Shown: positions 5,837 through 15,122, counted from the stretch's first letter. The stretch: 43,569 bases of DNA from an uncultured Odoribacter sp. (GCA_900541415.1 UQJP01000031.1:1-43569); one strand, 5' to 3'. Numbers and translations: made by a program. Notes: a model not told the origin generated them from the sequence alone.

Positions 5837-8113
5837 ATGAGATTTAAGACTATTCTGCCTTCGCTTCTGATTTTATTTTCGTTTGCCTGTTCCTCACAGG
5901 AGTTGCCTAAGTTGCAAATTATTCCTTTGCCTGAAAGTGTGGTGCTGGATGCCGGTAATTTTCATCTGGATGCCGGAACACCTATTGTGGTTTCTGACGA
6001 CCGGAGAGCGGAAGATTGCGCACGCTTATTAAACGATGTGATTGCAGGTATAAGTAATTATACTTTACCTTTGAAGAAAGGAGAGGAACGGAGGGTGAAA
6101 CGAGGAATTTATTTCCGGTTGGATTCTTTGGGAAAAGAACGGAACGAGGAAGGGTACCGTTTACAGATAAGTCCGGATAGCATCGTACTGGCTGCCCAAA
6201 CGCCTGCCGGGTTATTTTATGGGATACAAACGCTCGCACAGTTATTGACCGACAGCCAGTTTTATTCTCCCGAAAAACGGAAGTGGAATTTGCCTGCCTT
6301 GCGGATCGTAGATCGTCCGGCATTTGAATACCGGGGGATGCATTTGGATGTTTCGCGCCATTTTTTCCCGAAAGAGTTTGTGATGAAATACATCGATCTG
6401 ATGTCGGCCTATAAGCTGAACCGTTTTCATTGGCATCTCACCGATGGTGCAGGTTGGCGGATAGAGATAAAGAAATACCCCGAACTGACCCGGATGGCTG
6501 CGTGGCGTATGGAGAAGGATTATTTAACTTGGTGGAAGGGAAAAAGGCAGTATGCGACGCAGGATTCCGTTCAGGCTTACGGTGGATATTATACGCAGGA
6601 AGAGATCAGGGAGGTAGTGGCTTATGCGGCTTCGAAATATGTGACGGTTATCCCTGAAATCGAAATGCCGGGACATTCGGAGGAGGTGCTGGCGGTGTTT
6701 CCGCGTTTGGGGTGTACCGGAAAACCTTATCGGAACGGGGAGTTGTGCATCGGCAATGAGGAAACTTTCGGGTTTGTGGAGGATGTTTTGACGGAGGTGT
6801 TGGAATTGTTTCCTTCGGAGTATATTCATATCGGTGGGGACGAAGCTTCGAAAAGTGCCTGGAAAAGGTGTCCCAAATGCCAAAAAAGGATACAGCAGGA
6901 ACATCTGAAAGATGAAAAAGGGTTACAAAGTTATATGATACACCGGGTGGAGAGGTTTTTAAATTCGCATGGACGTCAGCTGATCGGTTGGGATGAAATT
7001 TTGGAAGGAGGGCTTGCTCCGGGGGCTGTGGTGATGTCGTGGAGAGGGGAGAAAGGCGGCATTGAGGCCGCCAAAGCGGGACATCCGGTGATTATGACTC
7101 CGGGCGCATATTGCTATTTCGATAGTTATCAGGCCGAGCCGCAAACGCAGCCTTATGCGATCGGCGGTTTCACGCCTTATTTGAAAACGTATTCCTATTA
7201 CCCTGTGCCGGAAGGCTTGACACCCGATGAGGCAAAGTATATTCTCGGTGCGCAGGCTAATTTGTGGACGGAATATATTCCCACCCCGTCGCATGCCGAG
7301 TATATGGTTTTTCCCCGTTTGCTGGCCTTGTCGGAGGTGGTTTGGACACCGCGGGAAAGAAAAGATACGGAAGATTTTAAATACCGGGTGGAGAAACACC
7401 TAGCTTTGCTGGCACAAAAGGGGGTGAACGTGTTCCGGTTGAGCGACCGGGTGGATATTCTAACGGAGGTGGATACCGCCGGGCGGAGGATTAAGGTGTG
7501 GTTCGATTCGGAGAAATACCGTCCTGTGATTCGTTATACCTTGAATGGCATGGAGCCTGACGGACAGTCACCCATATACCGGGAGCCGTTTTATGTTACT
7601 GATTCTACCTGGGTAAAAGCTGCCGTTTTTCATGGGGAGCAACGGGGTGAGTCGGTATCCTCTGCCCGTTTGGATTATCATAAAGCGATCGGGAAGAAGG
7701 TTGATTATCGTTATCGGTATAACAACGGGTATCCGGCAGCCGGAACAGCAACCCTGACGGACGGTTACCGGGGCGGACTGACTTATAGCGATGGGCGTTG
7801 GCAGGGATTTTTGACGAATTTGGAGGTAACGGTCGATTTGGAAAAGGTGACGGAACTGAGTTATGTTTCTTTGAAGTTTATGCAACTGACCGGGCCTGGG
7901 GTGTATATGCCCGATTATGTGAAGGTCAGCGTGTCGGACGATGGAAAAGTGTTCCGGGAAGTGGGATTGGTGGAAAACGATGTTCCGGTGGATGTATCTA
8001 CTTTGGTATTGAAAGATTTTACCGTCCGTTTTTCCGATAGAGGGCGGTATGTGAAAGTGTTTGCTAAAAAGCATGCCGGATTTCAGTTCGTGGATGAGAT
8101 TGTGGTTTATTGA
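5837..8113 (+). CDS. GH20 beta-N-acetylhexosaminidase, secreted or lipoprotein
   Basis: A 758-residue glycoside hydrolase family 20 enzyme that releases terminal N-acetylhexosamine from glycans. The start is ATG 5837, giving the signal MRFKTILPSLLILFSFAC; the Cys at residue 18 makes a lipoprotein plausible although the lipobox is weak. An N-terminal GH20b domain (about 25-150) precedes the catalytic TIM barrel (about 155-500), which contains YRGMHLDVSRHFF, FHWHLTDGAGWRIE and the catalytic Asp-Glu pair in HIGGDEAS (about residues 331-337). The C-terminus (about 510-758) has a chitobiase C-terminal-like part and an F5/8-type carbohydrate-binding-like domain. It is 34 nt upstream of a TonB-dependent receptor gene, probably in one operon, which suggests scavenging of host or dietary glycans such as mucin. 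Confidence 0.95.
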   Translation: MRFKTILPSLLILFSFACSSQELPKLQIIPLPESVVLDAGNFHLDAGTPIVVSDDRRAEDCARLLNDVIAGISNYTLPLKKGEERRVKRGIYFRLDSLGKERNEEGYRLQISPDSIVLAAQTPAGLFYGIQTLAQLLTDSQFYSPEKRKWNLPALRIVDRPAFEYRGMHLDVSRHFFPKEFVMKYIDLMSAYKLNRFHWHLTDGAGWRIEIKKYPELTRMAAWRMEKDYLTWWKGKRQYATQDSVQAYGGYYTQEEIREVVAYAASKYVTVIPEIEMPGHSEEVLAVFPRLGCTGKPYRNGELCIGNEETFGFVEDVLTEVLELFPSEYIHIGGDEASKSAWKRCPKCQKRIQQEHLKDEKGLQSYMIHRVERFLNSHGRQLIGWDEILEGGLAPGAVVMSWRGEKGGIEAAKAGHPVIMTPGAYCYFDSYQAEPQTQPYAIGGFTPYLKTYSYYPVPEGLTPDEAKYILGAQANLWTEYIPTPSHAEYMVFPRLLALSEVVWTPRERKDTEDFKYRVEKHLALLAQKGVNVFRLSDRVDILTEVDTAGRRIKVWFDSEKYRPVIRYTLNGMEPDGQSPIYREPFYVTDSTWVKAAVFHGEQRGESVSSARLDYHKAIGKKVDYRYRYNNGYPAAGTATLTDGYRGGLTYSDGRWQGFLTNLEVTVDLEKVTELSYVSLKFMQLTGPGVYMPDYVKVSVSDDGKVFREVGLVENDVPVDVSTLVLKDFTVRFSDRGRYVKVFAKKHAGFQFVDEIVVY

Positions 8114-8147
8114 TTGGGGAACGGATGGAAAAAATAGGGACTATTTT

Positions 8148-10574
8148 ATGAAGAAGATTGTAACGTGTTTGGGTTTAGGGTTATGCTGTTTGCTTTTGCT
8201 GTTGGCTCATGGGGTGATGGCTCAGAAAACAGGAGTGGTGAAAGGACGGGTTTTTGACGTGAAAAACAATGAGGCTGTACCTTTTGCCAATGTGGTGGTT
8301 TATCAGACCACGGTCGGCGGTGCGGCGGATGCGGACGGGAATTTCAGGATTGAAAATGTTCCGGTCGGTTTTACCCGGTTGGAAGTGAGCAGTGTGGGGT
8401 ATAAAACTAAAATATCCGGAGAATTTATGGTGTCGTCTGCCACCGAGCGTTTTATGGAGGTCGGGATAGAAGAGGCTTCCACCGAGCTGGGGCAGGTTAC
8501 GGTGAAGGCTAACCCTTACCGGAAGACCTTGGAAAGCCCTATATCCATTCAGCGTATCGGTATTGCCGAGATCGAGAAGAATCCGGGAGGCAACCGGGAT
8601 ATTTCTAAAGTGGTGCAGTCTATGCCGGGTGTGCTTTCTTCTCCGGCGTTTCGGAACGATTTTGTGGTTAGGGGAGGAGGTCCGGCAGAGAATAGATTCT
8701 ATCTGGACGATGTGGAATTGCCGATTTTGAATCATTTTGCTACACAGGGGGCTTCTGGCGGCGTGGTCAGTATTGTAAATATCGATTTTGTGCGGGAAGT
8801 GAATTTCTATGCCGGGGCATTTCCGGCGGCCTATGGGAATATGATGAGTTCTATGCTGGATTTCCGCCAGTTCGAGGGAAATCCCGACCGGGTGAAGGTG
8901 CGGGCTACGTTTGGAGCTACCGATTACGGGCTGTCGCTCGACGGGCCTTTGGCTCCTAAGACTACTTTTCTGGTGTCTGCCCGGCGGAGTTATTTGAAAA
9001 TGTTGTTCGGAATTATCGGTTTGCCCTTTCTTCCGGTGTATAATGATTTTCAGTTTAAAACCGTTACCCGTTTTAATCCGAAGAATGAATTAACGTTATT
9101 GGGTATAGGTGCATACGATGTGAATCATTTGAACTCCGATATGAAAGACCCGGACGACGGTCAGAAATACTTGCTGAATTATTTGCCCGAAAGTAAGCAA
9201 TGGAGTTACACCGTGGGGGCTACGTTCCGGCATTATGGCGATAATTGGCATCATTTGTTCGTATTGAGCCGTAGCAGTTTGGACAATAAAGTGGAAAAGT
9301 ACAGCGGAAACGATGAGAGGAATCCGAAGATTGTGGATTACCGTTCGGGTGAGTCTGAAAATAAGCTCCGTTTCGAACATCACCACCGTAGCGGAAGCGG
9401 ATATAAATGGAGTGCCGGGGTGGGATTGGAATATGCACAATATGATAATACCACGTTCCGGCAGATGTTCACGGAGGGGGCTTTGCATCCTTTGGATTAT
9501 TCCCGCCGTCTCGATATGTGGAAATGGGCGGTGTTCGGGCAGGTGTCCAAATCGTTTTTCTATGATCGGCTGTCCCTGTCGCTGGGTGTCCGTGCCGACG
9601 GGGCGGATTATGCCGCCAGCACCCGGAATTTATTTAAACAGTTATCGCCTCGTTTTTCTGCGTCCTATGCTTTGTCCGACCAGTGGTCGTTGAGCGGGAA
9701 TATCGGGCGTTATTATCAGTTGCCTGCTTATACGACGCTGGGATTTGCCGATGCCGATGGGCGGCTGGTGAATAAGGATAACCGTTTGGGATATATCGGT
9801 TCCACCCATTATGTCGCAGGTGTGGAGTATCGTCCGGGACGGGCGACGCAGATCACTTTGGAGGGATTTTACAAGCATTATGACCATTATCCGGTTTCGC
9901 TTACCGATTCTATTGCGCTGGCGAACAAGGGTACGGATTATGTGGCTGTCGGCGATGAAGCCGTAAAACCTGTGGGGGAAGGCCGGGCTTACGGGGTGGA
10001 GTTGATGTTGCGTACCCAGGAGTTTTATGGGGTTGTGGCTTCGCTTGCCTACACCTGGTATCATTCGGAATTTAAAAAGCTGGATGCTCAATTGCAGAAC
10101 ACCCGCAGCTATGTGCCGAGCAATTGGGATAATCGGCATATTTTTTCATTGACGGCTACCCGGAAAGTGGGGAAAAGCTGGGATTTGGGTTTGAAATGGA
10201 GGTATGTGGCAGGCGGCCCTTACACGCCTTATGACGTGGAAACTTCTTCCCGGATCGATGCCTGGGATGCCCGTAAGCAACCTTATTATGATTATACGCT
10301 TTTCAATACGGGGCGTTTACCCGCTTTTCACCAGCTGGATGTGCGGGTGGATAAAAGTTTCTTTTTTAAGAAATGGTCTTTGGTTTTATATGCCGATATT
10401 CAAAATATTTATAATTATAAGGAAAAAGGGCCGGATTATTTAGTCCCGGCGGAAAATCCTGACGGAAGTTATAAAAAGGACCCAAACCGGGAAGGTTACT
10501 ATCTGATGCGGCATATTAAGAATGATTTGGGAGGAACGGTTTTACCCTCGGTTGGGGTGATTGTCGATTTTTAA
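8148..10574 (+). CDS. TonB-dependent outer-membrane receptor
   Basis: An 808-residue TonB-dependent transporter. ATG 8148 is the right start because it opens a signal peptide (MKKIVTCLGLGLCCLLLLL, cleavage after VMA). Next come a carboxypeptidase-regulatory-like domain (about 30-115: VVKGRVFDVKNNEAVPFANV), the plug domain (about 130-250, with DISKVVQSMPGV and NDFVVRGGGPAENRFYLDDVELP) and the beta-barrel to a C-terminal Phe (GVIVDF). Such receptors import large or scarce ligands across the outer membrane using TonB energy. It follows the GH20 gene by 34 nt. No SusD-like lipoprotein is next to it, so this is not a standard SusCD pair. Ligand unknown; N-acetylated sugars are a guess from the neighbour. 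Confidence 0.94.
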   Translation: MKKIVTCLGLGLCCLLLLLAHGVMAQKTGVVKGRVFDVKNNEAVPFANVVVYQTTVGGAADADGNFRIENVPVGFTRLEVSSVGYKTKISGEFMVSSATERFMEVGIEEASTELGQVTVKANPYRKTLESPISIQRIGIAEIEKNPGGNRDISKVVQSMPGVLSSPAFRNDFVVRGGGPAENRFYLDDVELPILNHFATQGASGGVVSIVNIDFVREVNFYAGAFPAAYGNMMSSMLDFRQFEGNPDRVKVRATFGATDYGLSLDGPLAPKTTFLVSARRSYLKMLFGIIGLPFLPVYNDFQFKTVTRFNPKNELTLLGIGAYDVNHLNSDMKDPDDGQKYLLNYLPESKQWSYTVGATFRHYGDNWHHLFVLSRSSLDNKVEKYSGNDERNPKIVDYRSGESENKLRFEHHHRSGSGYKWSAGVGLEYAQYDNTTFRQMFTEGALHPLDYSRRLDMWKWAVFGQVSKSFFYDRLSLSLGVRADGADYAASTRNLFKQLSPRFSASYALSDQWSLSGNIGRYYQLPAYTTLGFADADGRLVNKDNRLGYIGSTHYVAGVEYRPGRATQITLEGFYKHYDHYPVSLTDSIALANKGTDYVAVGDEAVKPVGEGRAYGVELMLRTQEFYGVVASLAYTWYHSEFKKLDAQLQNTRSYVPSNWDNRHIFSLTATRKVGKSWDLGLKWRYVAGGPYTPYDVETSSRIDAWDARKQPYYDYTLFNTGRLPAFHQLDVRVDKSFFFKKWSLVLYADIQNIYNYKEKGPDYLVPAENPDGSYKKDPNREGYYLMRHIKNDLGGTVLPSVGVIVDF

Positions 10575-10665
10575 TATCGGGGATTTAGCTATAAATCACC
10601 GAAAGAATAGGGTGTGGTATGTTTTTTGTAAACCTTTATTAAAAGAAAAACAGATTGTGAAGAGT

Positions 10666-11262
10666 ATGAAAAATATTGTATTTGATTTAGGCGGGGTTGT
10701 AGTCGATTGGAATCCGCAGCGTTTGTTGAAGGAGTATCCCGGCGATAAGGCGTTGCCCGTTTCTTTGTTTGAAAAGGGATTTTTTCAGGAGTATTGGGTG
10801 GATTTTGACCGGGGAACGGTGTCGCAGGAAAAAGTGGTGGAAAAGATGAGCGATTTCGCTCGTCGCCCGTTCCAGGAGTGTTGGGACTTTGTGGAATATA
10901 TCAAGCATTCGCTGAACGATATTCCGCAAACGGTCGACCTGATTAAAAGGCTTTCGGCAGAGGGGTATAATTTATATTGCCTGTCGAACATGTCGGTAGA
11001 ATTTTACGATTACCTGAAGGTGCGTGATGTGTTTACTTATTTTAACGGGCAGATTATTTCTGCTTTGGAAAAATTGGTGAAACCGGAGCCTGAGATTTAT
11101 ATGCGTTTGGTGGAATGCTATCAGATTAAACCGGAAGAAACGCTTTTTATAGACGATTTGAGCAAGAATACGGAAGCTGCCGAAAAACTCGGTTTCCATA
11201 CCGTTTTGTTTGCCAATCGCGAACAAGGGTATAAGCAGATCGATAAGTTGCTGGGAATTTAA
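10666..11262 (+). CDS. HAD-superfamily phosphatase (YihX-like subfamily IA)
   Basis: A 198-residue cytoplasmic HAD hydrolase. Motif I is IVFDLGGVVVDWN with nucleophile Asp7; the usual second Asp of DxD is Gly, as in the YihX-type group (DLGN/DLGG), so the chemistry differs slightly from classical DxD phosphatases. Motif II is CLSNMS (about residue 105), and the motif III and IV region includes KPEPEIY and FIDDLSKN. YihX itself is a glucose-1-phosphate phosphatase; the substrate here is not determinable. ATG 10666 starts directly at motif I; an open frame extending further upstream lacks a sensible start. It ends 1 nt from the stop codon of the convergent PseB-like gene. Confidence 0.88.
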   Translation: MKNIVFDLGGVVVDWNPQRLLKEYPGDKALPVSLFEKGFFQEYWVDFDRGTVSQEKVVEKMSDFARRPFQECWDFVEYIKHSLNDIPQTVDLIKRLSAEGYNLYCLSNMSVEFYDYLKVRDVFTYFNGQIISALEKLVKPEPEIYMRLVECYQIKPEETLFIDDLSKNTEAAEKLGFHTVLFANREQGYKQIDKLLGI

Positions 11263-11263
11263 G

Positions 11264-12241
11264 TTATAAGTTCAGTTTTTCAATGAGTTGCCTGATCTGT
11301 TGGGGGGTGAATTTGTCCGGATTGTTTTCGGAGTTAAATTCAAAGCCGTCGGGAACAGGCTGTGCTCCGTGGTGGTGGCAATAGGCGGATTTGTCCCCGT
11401 AGGGCGGCACAATGATGTAGCTGCCTTTGGCTTCTATGGTGTGGCAGGCTTCCTCGGCGGAAACCATCGTTTCGAATAGTCTCTCTCCGGGACGTAAACC
11501 GACAATTCTTGTTTCGCATTGCGGGGCGACGGCTTCCGCAACGGTCATGATGTTATAGGACTTTAATTTGGGGGCGAATGTTTCGCCTCCCATGCTTTTT
11601 TCTAAGGCTTGCAGGGCGATGTGCACACATTCGTCGAGCGATGCCATAAAGCGGGTCATCCGGCTGTCGGTGACCGGAAGTATGCCGTCTTCTTTGGCTT
11701 TCCGGATGAAAAAAGGAATTACAGTGCCCGTAGAAGCCAACATATTCCCGTAGCGGATAACCGATGTTTTTAATTCCGGATGGTCGTGATGTGCGGCGAT
11801 AAATAGTCTGTCGGACAGCATTTTCGTAGCACCATACACGTTGTGTGGCGATGAAGCCATATCGGTGGACAGGGCTAAAATTTGCGAAATATGGAGTTGA
11901 ACGGCGCAGTCCAGCAAATTTTGCGCTCCTAAAATGTTGGTGCGTATGCATTCGAAAGGATGGGCTTCTGCTTCGGGCACGATCCGCATGGCTGCCGTAT
12001 GGACAATTACGTCTATATTTTGGCAGGCTTTTCTCACGTCTGCGGACAGGGCAATGTCCCCGGCAATAAATTCCAGTCGTGAGTCTTTGAATTGTTCTTT
12101 CATCGCGGCCTGTTTGCAGGTATCGCGGGAAAAGATCACAATTTTCCGGATAGAGGGATACCGGGAAAGCACGGTGCGGGTGAATTGTTGACCGAACGAC
12201 CCTGTTCCTCCTGTAATTAAAATCTGCTTTCCGTTCAGCAT
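11264..12241 (-). CDS. PseB/FlaA1-like nucleotide-sugar 4,6-dehydratase with altered active site
   Basis: A 325-residue extended SDR resembling UDP-N-acetylglucosamine 4,6-dehydratases (PseB, FlaA1, CapE), which feed surface-sugar synthesis. The NAD(P)-binding motif GGTGSFG is at residues ~10-16, followed by FSRD and HTAAMRIVPEAE. In the active-site strand LSTDMASS the catalytic Lys of the usual STDK is Met128, while Asp127, Tyr136 and Lys140 (YGATK) are kept. The C-terminal GLRPGERLFE motif is present. ATG 12241 overlaps the upstream MATE gene by 7 nt (ATGCTGA), so the two are coupled. Loss of the catalytic Lys means the reaction may differ from dehydration, for example a reductase or epimerase role; this is inference. 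Confidence 0.85.
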   Translation of the reverse strand: MLNGKQILITGGTGSFGQQFTRTVLSRYPSIRKIVIFSRDTCKQAAMKEQFKDSRLEFIAGDIALSADVRKACQNIDVIVHTAAMRIVPEAEAHPFECIRTNILGAQNLLDCAVQLHISQILALSTDMASSPHNVYGATKMLSDRLFIAAHHDHPELKTSVIRYGNMLASTGTVIPFFIRKAKEDGILPVTDSRMTRFMASLDECVHIALQALEKSMGGETFAPKLKSYNIMTVAEAVAPQCETRIVGLRPGERLFETMVSAEEACHTIEAKGSYIIVPPYGDKSAYCHHHGAQPVPDGFEFNSENNPDKFTPQQIRQLIEKLNL

Positions 12242-13587
12242 AACGATGGCTTTATTTTTCCTGTGATGTAGTAATACCGGAAACACAACATTAATCCGGT
12301 GACTGTCAGTCCTATCGGATAGCCTAACCATATTCCGGTGATGCCCCAGTTCAAAACAAAACCGAAGATGTAACAGACGGGCAGGGCAATGACCAGATAC
12401 CCCAAAAAGGATATGACAGCCATCGATACCACATCCCCGATTCCCCGCAGGGAGTTAGCATAGGTGATCTGTAAAGCGTCGCCGAATTGGTAAAGCAATA
12501 ACATGAGCATCAGCGTCGATACCAGGTTGACCACTTCTGCCGAGGTACTGAAAAGGTAGCCGATGTAATTGCTGGAACACAGGAAGATCAGCGAAGCGAT
12601 AACCGCCAGCAGAAGAATGATGTGGAAACCCGCCATCGTGGTTTTACGGGCGTTGGCAATGTCGCCGCGTCCGTAGAAGTTACTCACTCTCACGGATATG
12701 GCCGCTCCTACCCCATAATAAATGGTGAAGCCGAGCGTGGAGATCGACACCACTACCTGATGGGCTGCCAGTGCAATGCTACCCAGCCAGCCGATCATGA
12801 TTCCCGTCAGGCTGAACAGTCCGGTTTCCAATCCCATTTGCAATCCAACCATCCAGCCCATTTTATTTAGGGATTTTATATCCGGTATATTGTAAGCGCT
12901 TCGTTTGTATCCCACCAGATAACGGCGGTAAGCGATATTCCGATAGAAAAGCAGAGCGAATGCGGCGAACATGACAATCCGGGAGAACAAGGTAGATATT
13001 CCGGCGCCAACCACTCCCATAGCGGGAAGTCCCAGTTTTCCATAGATCAGGATATAGTTTCCCACAATGTTGATCAGGTTGGCCGAAATCATAATGTACA
13101 TCGGGGTTTTGGTATCTGTGATTCCGTCGGCAAATTGCTTGAAAGAATTGAACAGCATGACAAAGATCAGCGAAGCTAAATGCAGCAGGAAGTAAGGACG
13201 GATCAGGGGCAAAAGATTTTCCGGTTGTCCCATTTTGTCGACATTAAACCATACCACCGTCATAATTACGGTCATGAGAATCCCCATGAGCAAGTTCACC
13301 AGTAAGCTATTTCGCAATAATCTGCCGATCCTGAATTTATCGTTCTTTCCAAAAAATTGTCCCACTAAAGGGGTTAATCCGTAAGAAAAGCCCAGGCCGA
13401 AAAGAATTGGAATATTAAAAACACTGTTTACAAATGAGGCGGCGGCGAGATCGTCCGTTGCAAACTGGCCTACCATCACATTATCGGCAATTCCCACAAC
13501 GACAATTCCTAATTGTCCGATAACGATGGGGATGCCAAGTTTTGTCAGGGATTTGTAATGTTCCTTGTATTGTTCAAAATATTTCAT
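12235..13587 (-). CDS. MATE-family efflux transporter
   Basis: A 450-residue, 12-helix inner-membrane protein of the multidrug and toxin extrusion family (NorM/DinF type), exporting cationic compounds in exchange for Na+ or H+. The typical N-terminal region GIPIVIGQLGIVVVGIADNVMVGQ and the internal pseudo-duplication (around residue 240: MGLQMGLETGLFSLTGIMIGWLG, split by a loop) are visible. ATG 13587 is chosen over an upstream frame extension; it lies only 4 nt after a TATCTTTG promoter box, suggesting a leaderless mRNA. It overlaps the PseB-like gene by 7 nt. In this context it could move a surface-sugar intermediate, but a drug-efflux role is the family default. Confidence 0.92.
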   Translation of the reverse strand: MKYFEQYKEHYKSLTKLGIPIVIGQLGIVVVGIADNVMVGQFATDDLAAASFVNSVFNIPILFGLGFSYGLTPLVGQFFGKNDKFRIGRLLRNSLLVNLLMGILMTVIMTVVWFNVDKMGQPENLLPLIRPYFLLHLASLIFVMLFNSFKQFADGITDTKTPMYIMISANLINIVGNYILIYGKLGLPAMGVVGAGISTLFSRIVMFAAFALLFYRNIAYRRYLVGYKRSAYNIPDIKSLNKMGWMVGLQMGLETGLFSLTGIMIGWLGSIALAAHQVVVSISTLGFTIYYGVGAAISVRVSNFYGRGDIANARKTTMAGFHIILLLAVIASLIFLCSSNYIGYLFSTSAEVVNLVSTLMLMLLLYQFGDALQITYANSLRGIGDVVSMAVISFLGYLVIALPVCYIFGFVLNWGITGIWLGYPIGLTVTGLMLCFRYYYITGKIKPSLC

Positions 13588-13591
13588 GTTA

Positions 13592-13599
13592 CAAAGATA
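13592..13599 (-). promoter_or_regulatory. -7 promoter box immediately before the MATE start
   Basis: TATCTTTG on the minus strand, followed by TAAC and then the ATG. With the usual geometry transcription would begin at about the start codon. The -33 region is poor (TATT). Confidence 0.5.
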
Positions 13600-13709
13600 A
13601 AATTTTATTGATTGATAGAATAAATTATTATTTTTTTTAGAAAGATGGAACAGCAATGAAGAGGCTATTCTTCCTGAAAAGTAGTTAGGAATATTTCAGG
13701 TAAATTTTA

Positions 13710-13717
13710 TACCTTAG
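13710..13717 (+). promoter_or_regulatory. Probable -7 box of the S37 peptidase gene
   Basis: TACCTTAG is one base from TAnnTTTG, with TTAG about 21 nt upstream. It would give a leader of ~60 nt before ATG 13785. Confidence 0.35.
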
Positions 13718-13784
13718 CGCCTCTAAGATAAGTCTTCGGAGATGGAGGAAATAATGTAGTTGAAATGAAAAAAAGTATGGAATT

Positions 13785-15122
13785 ATGAAAAAATTCTTAG
13801 GAGCTTTATTAGTAGTGTGTTGGTGTTCGGTTACTTTGTTTGCCAAAGAGAATGTGCTGGCAAAATTGAAGCAAATCCCACAGGTGAGCGATATTCAGGA
13901 GTTGAAGGTCGGTTCTTTCGAAGAGTATTATCAATTTTGGTTTGAACAACCCGTCGATCACAACGATCCTTCGAAAGGCACTTTTAAGCAGAAAGTCCTT
14001 TTGGGGCATAAAAAGCAAGATGCACCTGTCGTGGCTGAACTGGAAGGTTATAATATATGGACGGAGCAGGCCGGAGAGTTGACAACGCTATTCAATGCCA
14101 ATCAATTGACCATCGAACATCGTTTCTTTGATAAAAGTGTACCTGCCGGGGAGATTCCCTGGGAGTACCTCACCATCCGGCAGGCGGCCGCCGATCATCA
14201 TGAGATTATTCAGGCTATTCGGGCTAATCTTTATCCCGATTCTAAATGGATTTCCACCGGAATCAGCAAAGGGGGGCAAACTACTATTTTTCACCGCTAT
14301 TTTTACCCGGAAGATGTGGATGTCAGTGTTCCTTATGTGGCTCCCCTGAATTTAGAGTATATCGATCCGCGTTTGGAAAGTTTTTTGGAAAAATTGGGAG
14401 CTAACCGCCTCTCTTTTACGGATATTATGAGCGGGGGAAGCACCCAGCGCGATTGCCGTTGGAGCGTTCGTGATTTTCAGTCCTTATGTTTCCGGAATCT
14501 CGACAAGCTCACTCCGATGCTGGAAGAATTGGCACAGGACAAGGGATACACTTTTCAGCGTGCCGGAGGAGTGGAAAGGGCATTGAAACTGATGATTTTG
14601 GAGTATCCTTTTGCGTTTTGGCAGTGGGGGAACAGTTGCGACGAGATCCCGGAACCGGATACGGAAGATATGAATTTGGTGTTCGATTACCTGACACGGA
14701 TTTCTACGCCCGACTTTTTCGAGGATAAATATATTGTCCGGATGCAGCCGTTTTTCTATGCCGCCCTGACAGAAATCGGTATGTATGCTTATGATACCAA
14801 ACCTTTCAAAAAATATTTTAAAGGAGAAAAGTTGATCGACTTTTCATTTACAATGCCCGACGGTGTGGAGAAGAAGCCTTTTAACGCCAAACAAATGCAG
14901 GCAATCAATAAATGGTTGCAAACCGATGCTAAAAATATGTTGCTTGTATACGGAGGGAAAGATCCCTGGTATGCTACGTCCGTAGATCCTAAAGGAAATT
15001 GGAATTGCCGTAAGTATGTGGCGGGAGATTTGGATCATAAGTGCCGCATTAAGGATTTCGACCCGGTGTCTAAGGAAGATTTGATCGAGACTTTAAAAGG
15101 ATGGCTGAAAGATAAGAAGTAA
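13785..15122 (+). CDS. Secreted serine peptidase, S37 (PS-10)/S28-like
   Basis: A 445-residue protein with a signal peptide (residues 1-20, ending SVTLFA). The mature part has an alpha/beta-hydrolase fold: FWFEQPVDHNDP near residue 51, IEHRFFDKSVP, and the nucleophile elbow GISKGG with Ser161. Asp and His candidates lie in the C-terminal part (YGGKDPWYA and GDLDHKCR). This matches the S37 (PS-10, tripeptidyl aminopeptidase-like) and S28 families, which trim short peptides from N-termini. It would act in the periplasm or at the surface. It is monocistronic, with a shared bidirectional terminator before kdtA. Confidence 0.88.
   Translation: MKKFLGALLVVCWCSVTLFAKENVLAKLKQIPQVSDIQELKVGSFEEYYQFWFEQPVDHNDPSKGTFKQKVLLGHKKQDAPVVAELEGYNIWTEQAGELTTLFNANQLTIEHRFFDKSVPAGEIPWEYLTIRQAAADHHEIIQAIRANLYPDSKWISTGISKGGQTTIFHRYFYPEDVDVSVPYVAPLNLEYIDPRLESFLEKLGANRLSFTDIMSGGSTQRDCRWSVRDFQSLCFRNLDKLTPMLEELAQDKGYTFQRAGGVERALKLMILEYPFAFWQWGNSCDEIPEPDTEDMNLVFDYLTRISTPDFFEDKYIVRMQPFFYAALTEIGMYAYDTKPFKKYFKGEKLIDFSFTMPDGVEKKPFNAKQMQAINKWLQTDAKNMLLVYGGKDPWYATSVDPKGNWNCRKYVAGDLDHKCRIKDFDPVSKEDLIETLKGWLKDKK

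Noticed and set aside
8061..8147. Upstream extension of the TonB receptor frame
   Set aside because: It would overlap the GH20 gene and place ~29 residues before a clear signal peptide; ATG 8148 is the real start.
10561..10665. Upstream extension of the HAD gene
   Set aside because: Motif I begins right after ATG 10666; the extension adds 35 residues with no family counterpart.
12242..12331. N-terminal extension of the PseB-like gene
   Set aside because: It would overlap the MATE gene by ~97 nt, and the Rossmann motif starts just after ATG 12241.
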